Source: Coriobacteriaceae bacterium (GTDB taxonomy: Bacteria; Actinomycetota; Coriobacteriia; Coriobacteriales; UBA8131). From it: a stretch of 16,243 nucleotides of DNA. The notes beneath the pieces were generated by a model. The model did no database searches. It was given only the letters and a program-made list of their open reading frames with translations, and was not told where the DNA came from. Location of the stretch: NCBI GenBank assembly GCA_012515495.1, contig JAAYYH010000238.1:1-16243 (forward strand), in the 5' to 3' direction. This document shows positions 8,012-14,172 of this stretch, piece after piece. Numbering within the stretch: the stretch's first letter is position 1; each line of letters opens with the position of its first letter. Made by a program: the position numbers and the translations under genes.

Positions 8012-9120
8012 CGTGCTCCTCCTGTAAGTTTGCTTTGGTATGGAACCAAGTCCAGCTGTTCTCCAGAAGCAACCCTCTGGATAGCTGTCAATACCTCATC
8101 GGGAGTTGGGATAATGCCTCCGGTATGGCCGAAGAAACTCACGGGACGTCGCCCGTTAACGGCTAGTCGAACGTCCTCGACCATCTGGCCCATACTCAAC
8201 TCGACAGTCAGAAAGGCCTTTGCGACCGGAACGATTGTATCGATCGTGTTCACGGGGAAAGGCCACAGCGTGATTGGTCGGATAAGCCCGGCTTTGATGC
8301 CCATCTCCCGAGCTTTTGCGACAGCGCTACGGGAGATCCTGGCAGCAGCTCCATATGCCACCAACACTATCTCAGCATCCTCGGTCAGATAGGCTTCAGC
8401 GATCTGCTCTTCCTCCTTGATTCGAGAGTAGCGCAAAGAGCGCTCGACGACAGTATCCTCAAGCTGCTGCGCGACTAGGTACAGCGAGTTGACGATATTA
8501 TGCGGTCGCTTCCCTCCGTGACCGTTCGTCGCCCATGCTTTTTCGGGCAGTGACTGCACGTCTGTTGGTTCAGGCAGTGCTACAGGTTCCATCATCTGGC
8601 CGAGCATACCATCTGCAAGAATCATCACAGGTACGCGATATTTATCCCCGAGGTCGAATGCCGATGCCACCAGATCAGACATTTCCTGAACGGTAGAAGG
8701 GGCGAACACAACCACGTGGCCGTCACCATGCCCTGGAGCACGGGTAGCCATCCAATAATCGGCCTGAGATGGCTGGATGCCACCCAAACCTGGGCCTCCT
8801 CGTTGGACGTTGATGATGACAGCTGGGAGATCCGCGCCGATCATGTAAGAGATACCCTCTCCTTTCAAGCTGACGCCAGGCGAGCTGCTTGACGTCATCA
8901 CACGGGCTCCAGCGGCCGAAGCGCCATACACCATGTTGATGGCAGCCACTTCAGACTCAGCCTGTAGATAGATGCCTCCTACCTTGGGCATCCTCTTCGC
9001 CATATAAGCAGCCAGCTCAGTTTGAGGGGTGATCGGATAACCGAAGAAGTAGCGACAGCCGGCGCGTAACGCGGCTTCGGCCAGAGCTTCATTGCCTTTC
9101 ATCAGGACTTTCTCAGCCAT
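8008..9120 (-). CDS. vorB: 2-oxoacid:ferredoxin oxidoreductase, alpha subunit (VorB/KorA type)
   Basis: This 370-residue protein contains GYPITPQTE (27-35), LQAESEVAAINMVYGA (52-67, with the Glu that activates thiamine diphosphate), TSSSSPGVSLKGEGISY (76-92) and RGGPGLGGIQPSQADY (107-122). These blocks match the subunit named VorB in 3-methyl-2-oxobutanoate (2-oxoisovalerate):ferredoxin oxidoreductases and the closely related KorA of 2-oxoglutarate enzymes. Name and substrate are therefore provisional. I place the start at ATG 9120, with GAGAGG upstream. An in-frame TTG at 9138 would overlap the ferredoxin gene by 11 bp and has no better ribosome site. The order delta-alpha-beta-gamma is the common one for four-subunit enzymes. 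Confidence 0.92.
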   Translation of the reverse strand: MAEKVLMKGNEALAEAALRAGCRYFFGYPITPQTELAAYMAKRMPKVGGIYLQAESEVAAINMVYGASAAGARVMTSSSSPGVSLKGEGISYMIGADLPAVIINVQRGGPGLGGIQPSQADYWMATRAPGHGDGHVVVFAPSTVQEMSDLVASAFDLGDKYRVPVMILADGMLGQMMEPVALPEPTDVQSLPEKAWATNGHGGKRPHNIVNSLYLVAQQLEDTVVERSLRYSRIKEEEQIAEAYLTEDAEIVLVAYGAAARISRSAVAKAREMGIKAGLIRPITLWPFPVNTIDTIVPVAKAFLTVELSMGQMVEDVRLAVNGRRPVSFFGHTGGIIPTPDEVLTAIQRVASGEQLDLVPYQSKLTGGAR

Positions 9121-9127
9121 AGCTTGA

Positions 9128-9334
9128 TTACCTCTCAATCGTTATCGCCACATCCGGGCACATCAATGCACAACTTAAACAGGCAATACAGGAATCCTGG
9201 TCGGTACAAACCGCCGGATGATAGCCTTTGGCGTTTATGACGCCCAAGTCCAATGCCATGATGCCTTTGGGACAGACCTCGACGCAAAGGCCACAGCCTT
9301 TACAAAACATCTTATCGACGCTGACATAAGCCAT
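9128..9334 (-). CDS. korD: 2-oxoacid:ferredoxin oxidoreductase, delta subunit (2[4Fe-4S] ferredoxin-like)
   Basis: This 68-residue protein has two perfect CxxCxxCxxxCP motifs: Cys11/14/17/21 and Cys49/52/55/59. Each binds a [4Fe-4S] cluster; an extra Cys43 lies before the second. It serves as the electron outlet from the thiamine-containing core to soluble ferredoxin. It is the first gene of the operon. The ATG at 9334 is preceded by GAGAGG about nine bases upstream. The stop lies seven bases before the alpha start, so the two are probably co-translated. Confidence 0.93.
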   Translation of the reverse strand: MAYVSVDKMFCKGCGLCVEVCPKGIMALDLGVINAKGYHPAVCTDQDSCIACLSCALMCPDVAITIER

Positions 9335-9537
9335 TCTCGTTTATCCTCTCACCGTTTCTTGCTGTCGTTAGTTTGAACTCTGTTCGTATTCCCTACCCAT
9401 AACGTGAGGCATTTTGATATGTATTTTCCGCAGTTTCACGAGTATATCTTCTCATTCTCTCATAGAGGGTTGCGTTGGGTGTCGATTCGTGGCCTTATAC
9501 TGGCGAATAGCCGGGTAAGTGGTTATATGACGAGGGC
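9335..9537 (-). other. Intergenic region upstream of the oxidoreductase operon
   Basis: These 203 A+T-rich bases should hold the operon promoter. On the minus strand TATACT at 9446-9441 is a good -10 match, but the hexamers 17-18 bp upstream (CCCTCT, ACCCTC) are poor -35 elements. No terminator for the upstream ATPase gene is evident, so read-through into the operon is possible. Confidence 0.3.
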
Positions 9538-10263
9538 TTATTCCCATGGTGTTCTCACCAGTATATCAATCGGATATATCTCAATTTCCTTGATTGGATA
9601 CTGATGACTATCAACCATCTCGACGATTCCCGTTCTTATCGCACCAGACAAATCGCGCGGCACTGTTATCGCAGCTAGGCTCAGTCCACCATCCTGAGCT
9701 ATCGAGATAGCATATGGTATGGCAGCGAATATCATTTCGGGAGTCGTCTCATACTTGAGGTGTGTGTTTGCTACCACTCCCGAAGCCATCAGTTTTGAAG
9801 TCAATTCGATCTCATGTAATAGATCAAGGGCTTCTTCAGTACTTTGGGTTTGCAAGCGATGTTTATTGATCACATAAAGTAACCGATAACCATGTTCTTT
9901 GATAGTTGGACTAAAGCGCGCCAGTGCTCGAGCGCCATCGGGGTCTCCACCAACATCGACGACAACCGCAGTATCCATACCAGCCATTGCCAAGGCAGTA
10001 TCGATTCCAGGACTCAATGAAGGTGTGTCGAGATTCGAATTAGCGAATACTGGTCCCAATATATCAACGTCGATGCTCTGTAGGTAGTGGATGCTATCTG
10101 AAGCACGGAAGTACGGATTGACGATATCCAGATCTATCAAGATCACTTTTGGATATCGTTCACGTAGATCGCGAACCAGATTCAACGCAAGATTGGTCTT
10201 ACCAACACCATAATGACCGGTGATGATGGTCAGGTGTTCATTCCTGTCAAACAGACCGGACAT
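9538..10263 (-). CDS. ParA/MinD-like P-loop ATPase of unknown role, next to the oxidoreductase operon
   Basis: This 241-residue soluble protein has a deviant Walker A motif, GHYGVGKT (16-23), close to the N-terminus. LIDLDIVNPYFR (42-53) is in the Walker A' position, and VVDVGGDPDGARAL (101-114) resembles the Walker B / switch II region. This places it in the SIMIBI group (ParA, MinD, Mrp, CooC, ArsA relatives). No DNA-binding, membrane-targeting or CxxC cluster motif is visible. The family role is not known to me. Its placement directly upstream of the ferredoxin-dependent oxidoreductase, on the same strand, suggests a link to assembly or regulation of that enzyme, but this is inference. The ATG at 10263 has AGGAGG at 10273-10268. 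Confidence 0.75.
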   Translation of the reverse strand: MSGLFDRNEHLTIITGHYGVGKTNLALNLVRDLRERYPKVILIDLDIVNPYFRASDSIHYLQSIDVDILGPVFANSNLDTPSLSPGIDTALAMAGMDTAVVVDVGGDPDGARALARFSPTIKEHGYRLLYVINKHRLQTQSTEEALDLLHEIELTSKLMASGVVANTHLKYETTPEMIFAAIPYAISIAQDGGLSLAAITVPRDLSGAIRTGIVEMVDSHQYPIKEIEIYPIDILVRTPWE

Positions 10264-10305
10264 GCAAACCTCCTAGCTACTCGAACCTTCGACCACGATT
10301 TTCGC

Positions 10306-10334
10306 TGTAAACTCGCGTCTCTACATGCTACAAT
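10306..10334 (+). promoter_or_regulatory. Candidate promoter of tRNA-Leu
   Basis: TACAAT at 10329-10334 is a near-consensus -10. TGTAAA at 10306-10311, 17 bp upstream, is a weak -35. Transcription would start near 10341, about 27 bp ahead of the tRNA. The -10 overlaps that of a candidate promoter on the opposite strand. Confidence 0.45.
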
Positions 10335-10357
10335 ACCCAGCGCGCTTCTTTCAGCAA
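10330..10357 (-). promoter_or_regulatory. Candidate promoter of the ParA-like ATPase gene
   Basis: On the minus strand TTGCTG (10357-10352) is followed after 16 bp by TATTGT (10335-10330). This lies about 65 bp ahead of the ATPase start. Its -10 shares bases with the -10 of the candidate tRNA promoter on the plus strand, so the two would compete for polymerase. Confidence 0.4.
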
Positions 10358-10367
10358 CAATCGAAGT

Positions 10368-10452
10368 GCCCGAGTGGCGGAATGGCAGACGCGGAGGTCT
10401 CAAAAACCTTTGTCCAAAAGACGTGTGGGTTCAACTCCCACCTCGGGCACCA
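10368..10452 (+). tRNA. tRNA-Leu, anticodon CAA
   Basis: An 85-nt class II tRNA. The acceptor stem GCCCGAG (10368-10374) pairs fully with CTCGGGC (10442-10448), followed by encoded ACCA. The D-stem is GCG/CGC. The anticodon stem GAGGT/ACCTT closes the loop CTCAAAA, giving anticodon CAA, which reads UUG leucine codons. A long variable arm (TGTCC-AAAA-GACGT region) and the T arm GTGGG-TTCAACT-CCCAC complete the fold. The long variable arm is as expected for leucine. The last 22 nt, with 24 nt of flank, are repeated 190 bp downstream. Confidence 0.95.
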
Positions 10453-10476
10453 CACAATCCCAAGCAAACATCAACT
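10431..10476 (+). repeat. 46-bp direct repeat, copy 1 (tRNA-Leu 3' end plus flank)
   Basis: This copy covers the last 22 nt of the tRNA gene, including CCA, and 24 nt of downstream sequence. It is identical base for base to 10621-10666. The bases just outside the two copies differ on both sides, so the repeat is sharply bounded. Confidence 0.95.
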
Positions 10477-10620
10477 CCCATGGCCGCATTATCCCCAGCA
10501 CCTGAAGATCAGGTAGGGGTTGAACCCGTGAGGGCGCAACAGTCCAGTGGACTGTTGCGGGCCGAGCGAACGCAGTGAGCGAGGTCAACAAGCGCAAGCC
10601 GCTGAGCGGCGATGTGATTG
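10477..10620. other. 144-bp hairpin-rich insert between the direct repeats
   Basis: This stretch has no credible gene. It holds ACCTGA-AGA-TCAGGT (10500-10514) flanked by CCCC/GGGG, a GGGTT-G-AACCC palindrome (10517-10527), a 25-bp palindrome (10535-10559) and GCCGC-TGA-GCGGC (10598-10610). A GAGCGA direct repeat lies around 10564-10581. The density of paired segments suggests a structured RNA or a small repetitive element. Without other genome copies the type cannot be decided. Confidence 0.6.
10535..10559. repeat. 25-bp perfect palindrome (12-bp arms, 1-bp centre)
   Basis: CGCAACAGTCCA (10535-10546), then G, then TGGACTGTTGCG (10548-10559). The arms are exact reverse complements. No T-run follows on either strand, so it is not a standard intrinsic terminator. 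It could be a protein site, a transposon-like repeat or an RNA hairpin. Confidence 0.9.
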
Positions 10621-10666
10621 TCAACTCCCACCTCGGGCACCACACAATCCCAAGCAAACATCAACT
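10621..10666 (+). repeat. 46-bp direct repeat, copy 2
   Basis: Exact copy of 10431-10476, ending 5 bp before the stop of the nitroreductase gene on the other strand. It contains the 3' end of tRNA-Leu including CCA but not the 5' part of the tRNA: the sequence ahead of it does not form the T stem or the other tRNA arms. Confidence 0.95.
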
Positions 10667-10670
10667 TATG

Positions 10671-11198
10671 CTACTCGCCCAGATACGTTACTTTTTCAGG
10701 TTTGCTCTCATGCGCCGACTTAGTCCTCGCGGGATGCCCGATAGCAATCGCAATAGCGAATCTGTACCCCTTTGGGAACTCAAGCAATTGTTCAAAATCG
10801 GGACCACGATGGCCCTTGAACGCATACAGCGGATACCCTAAGATCACGCTGCCAAGACCCAAACCTGTCGCAGCAAGCGCTATATTCTCTACGGCGATCC
10901 CACTGTCCAAAAAGCCCCAATTACTGTCAGCTTCATAACTGATGAAGATGGCGACAGGCGCCGCGTAGAAGATGTCGCCCAAGTCCCTGCCGTACACTCG
11001 CGATGCTTCGGCACTGATGTCATCCATGATCTCGCGACTTCGCACCACCGTAAAGTGCCAAGGCTGATCATTATGAGCACTGGGTGACTGCAGTGCTGCG
11101 TTCAGCAAAACCTCGAGTTGGCGCGAATCGACCGACGCACTGGTGTATTCGCGAATACTCCTACGAGTAGTGATAGCATCCAAGACTGACATGTTCAC
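10671..11198 (-). CDS. Nitroreductase-family FMN oxidoreductase
   Basis: This 175-residue protein has the family's N-terminal FMN-phosphate motif TTRRSIREYT (10-19), SPSAHNDQPWHF (38-49), GLGLGSVILGYP (112-123) and a C-terminal RFAIAIAIGHPA (146-157). Such proteins are dimeric flavoproteins that reduce nitro compounds, quinones or other small acceptors with NAD(P)H, or act in cofactor metabolism. The physiological substrate is unknown. The GTG at 11198 overlaps the aldolase stop as GTGA and has AGGTGA upstream. The ATG at 11192 (MSVLDAI...) is the alternative start and matches the usual family N-terminus. It is co-transcribed with the class II aldolase. Confidence 0.9.
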   Translation of the reverse strand: MNMSVLDAITTRRSIREYTSASVDSRQLEVLLNAALQSPSAHNDQPWHFTVVRSREIMDDISAEASRVYGRDLGDIFYAAPVAIFISYEADSNWGFLDSGIAVENIALAATGLGLGSVILGYPLYAFKGHRGPDFEQLLEFPKGYRFAIAIAIGHPARTKSAHESKPEKVTYLGE

Positions 11199-11944
11199 AA
11201 GACATCACCTACGGTCTTCTGTGCGAAAACAGCATCACAGATATCGGATTTGTGACCTGTCTGCTCAATGAGAGTCAGAAGATGCGCTGACTGCTCCAGA
11301 CATGATATCAACTTGAAGGCCTCTTCGAGGCTATCGGCGATTGCGAAGGGACCATGTCCACGCACTACCGCAATGCGTCCGCCATTTCTAACCAGTTCGT
11401 CCATCGCAGCGGCAACCTCGTCGCTGGCGATGGTTCTTTTAACTAAAAGTACTGGAACGGCTGTACCTAAGATCATGATGCTCTCAGAATCAATCGGCAC
11501 TATCGAATCCTCAAGAAACGACCTGAAGACAGTATAAGTTGAGTGCGCGTGTACTATCGACTTGATGCCGAACGCTGTACCCTGCATCAGATTCTCCCGT
11601 GCCAGCGCATGGTAGATCGCTCTGTGCACAATCAATTCCTGGGAGGCTTCCTTATCCTTATCAGATGCGCTCCAATCAACTCGAATCACATCTCCAGGAG
11701 TCATCCTTCCTAACATGGATCCGGTTCTGGAAATCCAAATGCCAGTACCGTCACTGACACTCATGTTGCCACCATGACTGGTCACCGAACCACTCAGGAA
11801 CAGGTCGCGGCCGGTTTTGTTGAAGTGTTTGAATCGTAAGACACCATCACTGGCTCCCTTGGCTGCTGAGGCTACCGTATCAGCAGCCGCGCCAACTCCA
11901 TCCAGCAGATCTTTCTTGAACTGTTCAAAATCGAACTCGGCCAT
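11195..11944 (-). CDS. Class II aldolase/adducin-family protein
   Basis: This 249-residue protein is related to L-fuculose-phosphate aldolase. The metal and catalytic residues are present: Glu103 in SQELIVHRAIY, His132 and His134 in VHAHSTYT, and His197 in RGHGPFAI. The phosphate-binding block SHGGNMS (56-62) is also intact. It should cleave or epimerise a sugar phosphate or similar hydroxy-ketone using Zn2+; the substrate is unknown. I chose the ATG at 11944, which follows GGAGG. The longer open frame from a GTG at 12001 has no ribosome site. Unusually, about 40 alanine-rich residues precede the family core, which begins near FNKTGRDLF (41-49). Confidence 0.88.
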   Translation of the reverse strand: MAEFDFEQFKKDLLDGVGAAADTVASAAKGASDGVLRFKHFNKTGRDLFLSGSVTSHGGNMSVSDGTGIWISRTGSMLGRMTPGDVIRVDWSASDKDKEASQELIVHRAIYHALARENLMQGTAFGIKSIVHAHSTYTVFRSFLEDSIVPIDSESIMILGTAVPVLLVKRTIASDEVAAAMDELVRNGGRIAVVRGHGPFAIADSLEEAFKLISCLEQSAHLLTLIEQTGHKSDICDAVFAQKTVGDVL

Positions 11945-12095
11945 GATACCTCCAAACGTCGGGTTATGCGATAATCCAACGGTATCGTTTGCTGGTGACA
12001 CCGTGTAAGACCGTTACTTGTCTGTTTGTTCCGTCATCAAACAGCTACTTCTTCAGAATAGACGTCTATTCGTCGTAGCACCATAAGGAGATTAC
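11945..12095. other. Divergent intergenic region with two inverted repeats
   Basis: These 151 bp separate the class II aldolase (minus) from the MetRS-like gene (plus). They contain CTGTTTG/CAAACAG (12022-12028 and 12038-12044, 9-bp loop) and a 16-bp palindrome at 12056-12071. No strong -35/-10 pair stands out for either gene. Confidence 0.5.
12056..12071. promoter_or_regulatory. 16-bp perfect palindrome, candidate operator
   Basis: GAATAGACGTCTATTC is its own reverse complement. It lies 25 bp upstream of the MetRS-like start and 14 bp ahead of the AAGGAG ribosome site. Such symmetry in a divergent promoter region suits a dimeric regulator; the protein is unknown. Confidence 0.5.
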
Positions 12096-14147
12096 GTGAG
12101 TCCAAGAAAATCAACAGTCATCCGCCCAAAATTCCCCAAGCGTGCGATTGTGACAGCAGGAATGCCCTATGGCAATAAAGGTCTACATTTTGGTCACATC
12201 GGCGGCGTCTTCCTACCTGCAGATGTCTACTCGAGATTCCTGCGTGATCGTATCGGCGAGGAAAATGTTTTGTTCGTCAGTGGCACCGACTGCTACGGGT
12301 CGCCAATCGATGAAGGCTACAGGAAGCTGCAGGAAGAAGGTTCCTTCGTTGGCAGTATCAAAGATTATGTGCAATCCAATCATGATGCCCAATTCTCGAC
12401 TTTACGCAACTACGAGATATCTTTGGATATCTTCGAAGGCTCTGGTCTGGGCAAGGCGAAGGCAATTCATGAGCACTTCACTGCCAAGGTCATCAAGTGC
12501 TTGTATGACAACGGCCATCTGACTAAATCTGGCAGTGCGCAATTCTATGACGAAACAGCTCAAACTTACTTGAACGGGAGACAGGTACTGGGACGCTGCC
12601 CTGTCCAGGGTTGTAAGTCGAGCAAGGCGTATGCCGATGAATGCGACCTTGGTCATCAGTACCTACCTGAAGACCTCATCGACCCGATCAGCGCAATCAG
12701 TGGTGAACCCCCTGTGATGCGCAATGTTAAGAACTGGTATTTCGATCTACCCAACTTCACAGCGTTACTCAAGCAGCATGTTGATAACCTTAAAACCGAA
12801 GATACGACGCGAGCAGTAGTGGTCAACACCATTGAGGAATTCCTGGTTCCGCCAATCATCTATGTCAAAACCGAGCATCACCCGCAGTATCTGCAAATCG
12901 CCGCTAAGATGCCCAAACACATCTATCGCGATGCCGAAAAAGGTAAAGCCTCTTTTGAGCTCCAATTCTGCTCACTGGCAGATCGTGATACGGCCAGAGA
13001 CCTGCTCAACGGACTGAACGTACGTATGCGGACCGGAAAGGCACTGGTACCTTTCCGGATCACCGGTAACATCGAATGGGGCGTGCCTGCTCCATTTTTG
13101 GATGATGATGTGAAGCGCACTGTTTGGTGTTGGCCGGAATCCCTTTGGGCTCCAATCAGCTTCACCAGTACCTATCTGGAACATAATGGCGATGTTAGAT
13201 CCTTGAATCCCGAGCGGCAGTCAACACAGGCTTCGCTGACCTGGAAGGATTTCTGGTGTTCGGAAGATAGCGCTGTCTATCAGTTCATCGGCCAAGATAA
13301 TATCTACTTTTACGGAGTCGCCCAAACCGCCTTATGGGCCGCTCTGGCACCTGGTCATGAACCAGCAGCCAAAGCGCTATCTGGCGAGCTGCAACAATCG
13401 ACACTGGTAGCGAACTATCACCCGCTGTTCCTGGATAAGAAGGCTTCTTCGTCAGGTGATATCAAACCACCGATGGCAGATGCGCTATTGGATTACTATA
13501 CCGTCGAACAACTCCGTGCGCATTTCTTCGCATTGGGACTCGGCATGAAACCAGTGAGCTTCCAACCAAAGCCGCTCAATCCTTCGGCCAATGAATCAGC
13601 TTCGGATCCTGTTTTGAAGGAAAGTGCCTTGCTCACGAATATCCTTAATCGCCTGGCACGTTCTTGTTTCTATGAGGCGCAGTCCAATAACTCCGGATAC
13701 CTTCCGCTTGGTGCTATCGATGAGACTATTCTGGAGGATTGCGAGGCAACTATCCTGGAATATGAGCGGCTGATGTATCGCTTCGAGTTCCATGCGGTGA
13801 TGTCATTGATGGACAGTTTTATCCGCCGCGCCAATAAGTACTGGGCTGATGGCATACGTAAGGCAGATGATGACCTGCAAAGACGGTCAGAGGTGCTGAA
13901 AAACAGCTTTTATCTGCTCAGGGTTGCCTTGCTGCTGATGCATCCGATTGCCCCCCTGGGTACGTCAAAGGTCTTCAGATATCTGAACCTGGACATCGCT
14001 GAAAAGCGATTCTTCAGCTGGGATGGTATCTTTGAGGGATTTTCGGCATTTGTCAGCAATGGGGATAGAGAACGGGGCGGGCACCCATTGAATGAGTTAC
14101 CGCCCCGCACAGATTTCTTTGAAAAGCATCCCAGCCAATTTGTCTGA
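12096..14147 (+). CDS. Methionyl-tRNA-synthetase-like protein with altered active site
   Basis: This 683-residue protein has the class I fold of MetRS: VTAGMPYGNKGLHFGH (19-34, HIGH-type), GTDCYGSPI (63-71), a zinc knuckle with Cys168, Cys173, Cys183 and apparently His187 in place of the fourth Cys, and a C-terminal helical domain (about 505-640). It departs from normal MetRS in several ways. KMSKS becomes KASSS (449-453). The WLDAPIGY block becomes SLWAPISF (349-356), and YFHSLFW becomes YFYGVAQ (404-410). The PW motif of the anticodon domain is absent near 580-590. About 70 extra residues lie between the zinc domain and the second Rossmann half (about 247-322). The GTG start follows AAGGAG. 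General databases would probably label it metG, but I doubt it charges methionine. Confidence 0.85.
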   Translation: MSPRKSTVIRPKFPKRAIVTAGMPYGNKGLHFGHIGGVFLPADVYSRFLRDRIGEENVLFVSGTDCYGSPIDEGYRKLQEEGSFVGSIKDYVQSNHDAQFSTLRNYEISLDIFEGSGLGKAKAIHEHFTAKVIKCLYDNGHLTKSGSAQFYDETAQTYLNGRQVLGRCPVQGCKSSKAYADECDLGHQYLPEDLIDPISAISGEPPVMRNVKNWYFDLPNFTALLKQHVDNLKTEDTTRAVVVNTIEEFLVPPIIYVKTEHHPQYLQIAAKMPKHIYRDAEKGKASFELQFCSLADRDTARDLLNGLNVRMRTGKALVPFRITGNIEWGVPAPFLDDDVKRTVWCWPESLWAPISFTSTYLEHNGDVRSLNPERQSTQASLTWKDFWCSEDSAVYQFIGQDNIYFYGVAQTALWAALAPGHEPAAKALSGELQQSTLVANYHPLFLDKKASSSGDIKPPMADALLDYYTVEQLRAHFFALGLGMKPVSFQPKPLNPSANESASDPVLKESALLTNILNRLARSCFYEAQSNNSGYLPLGAIDETILEDCEATILEYERLMYRFEFHAVMSLMDSFIRRANKYWADGIRKADDDLQRRSEVLKNSFYLLRVALLLMHPIAPLGTSKVFRYLNLDIAEKRFFSWDGIFEGFSAFVSNGDRERGGHPLNELPPRTDFFEKHPSQFV

Positions 14148-14172
14148 GTTCAGATTACGCTATAGCCTCAGA
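14143..14172. terminator. Weak hairpin at the convergent junction
   Basis: TCTGAG (14143-14148) pairs with CTCAGA (14167-14172) across the 20-bp gap between two convergent genes. The stem is short, the loop is long and no T-run follows, so it is at best a weak bidirectional terminator. Confidence 0.25.

Noticed and set aside
10560..10642. Second, degenerate tRNA-Leu ending at the CCA of repeat copy 2
   Set aside because: The length (about 83 nt) fits and six of seven acceptor pairs form, but the T stem is broken and no D or anticodon arm can be drawn. Only the repeated 3' end is truly tRNA sequence.
10400..10657. 85-codon minus-strand open frame across the tRNA and its repeat
   Set aside because: It is the complement of tRNA-Leu and the repeated tRNA end, has no ribosome site, and its translation is the kind of spurious protein produced by tRNA antisense.
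11945..12001. N-terminal extension of the class II aldolase from a GTG at 12001
   Set aside because: No ribosome site precedes it, while the ATG at 11944 directly follows GGAGG.
14073..14107. GC-rich inverted repeat CGGGGCGG/CCGCCCCG as a terminator
   Set aside because: It lies inside the 3' end of the MetRS-like coding region with a 19-nt loop and no T-run, so I do not call it a terminator.
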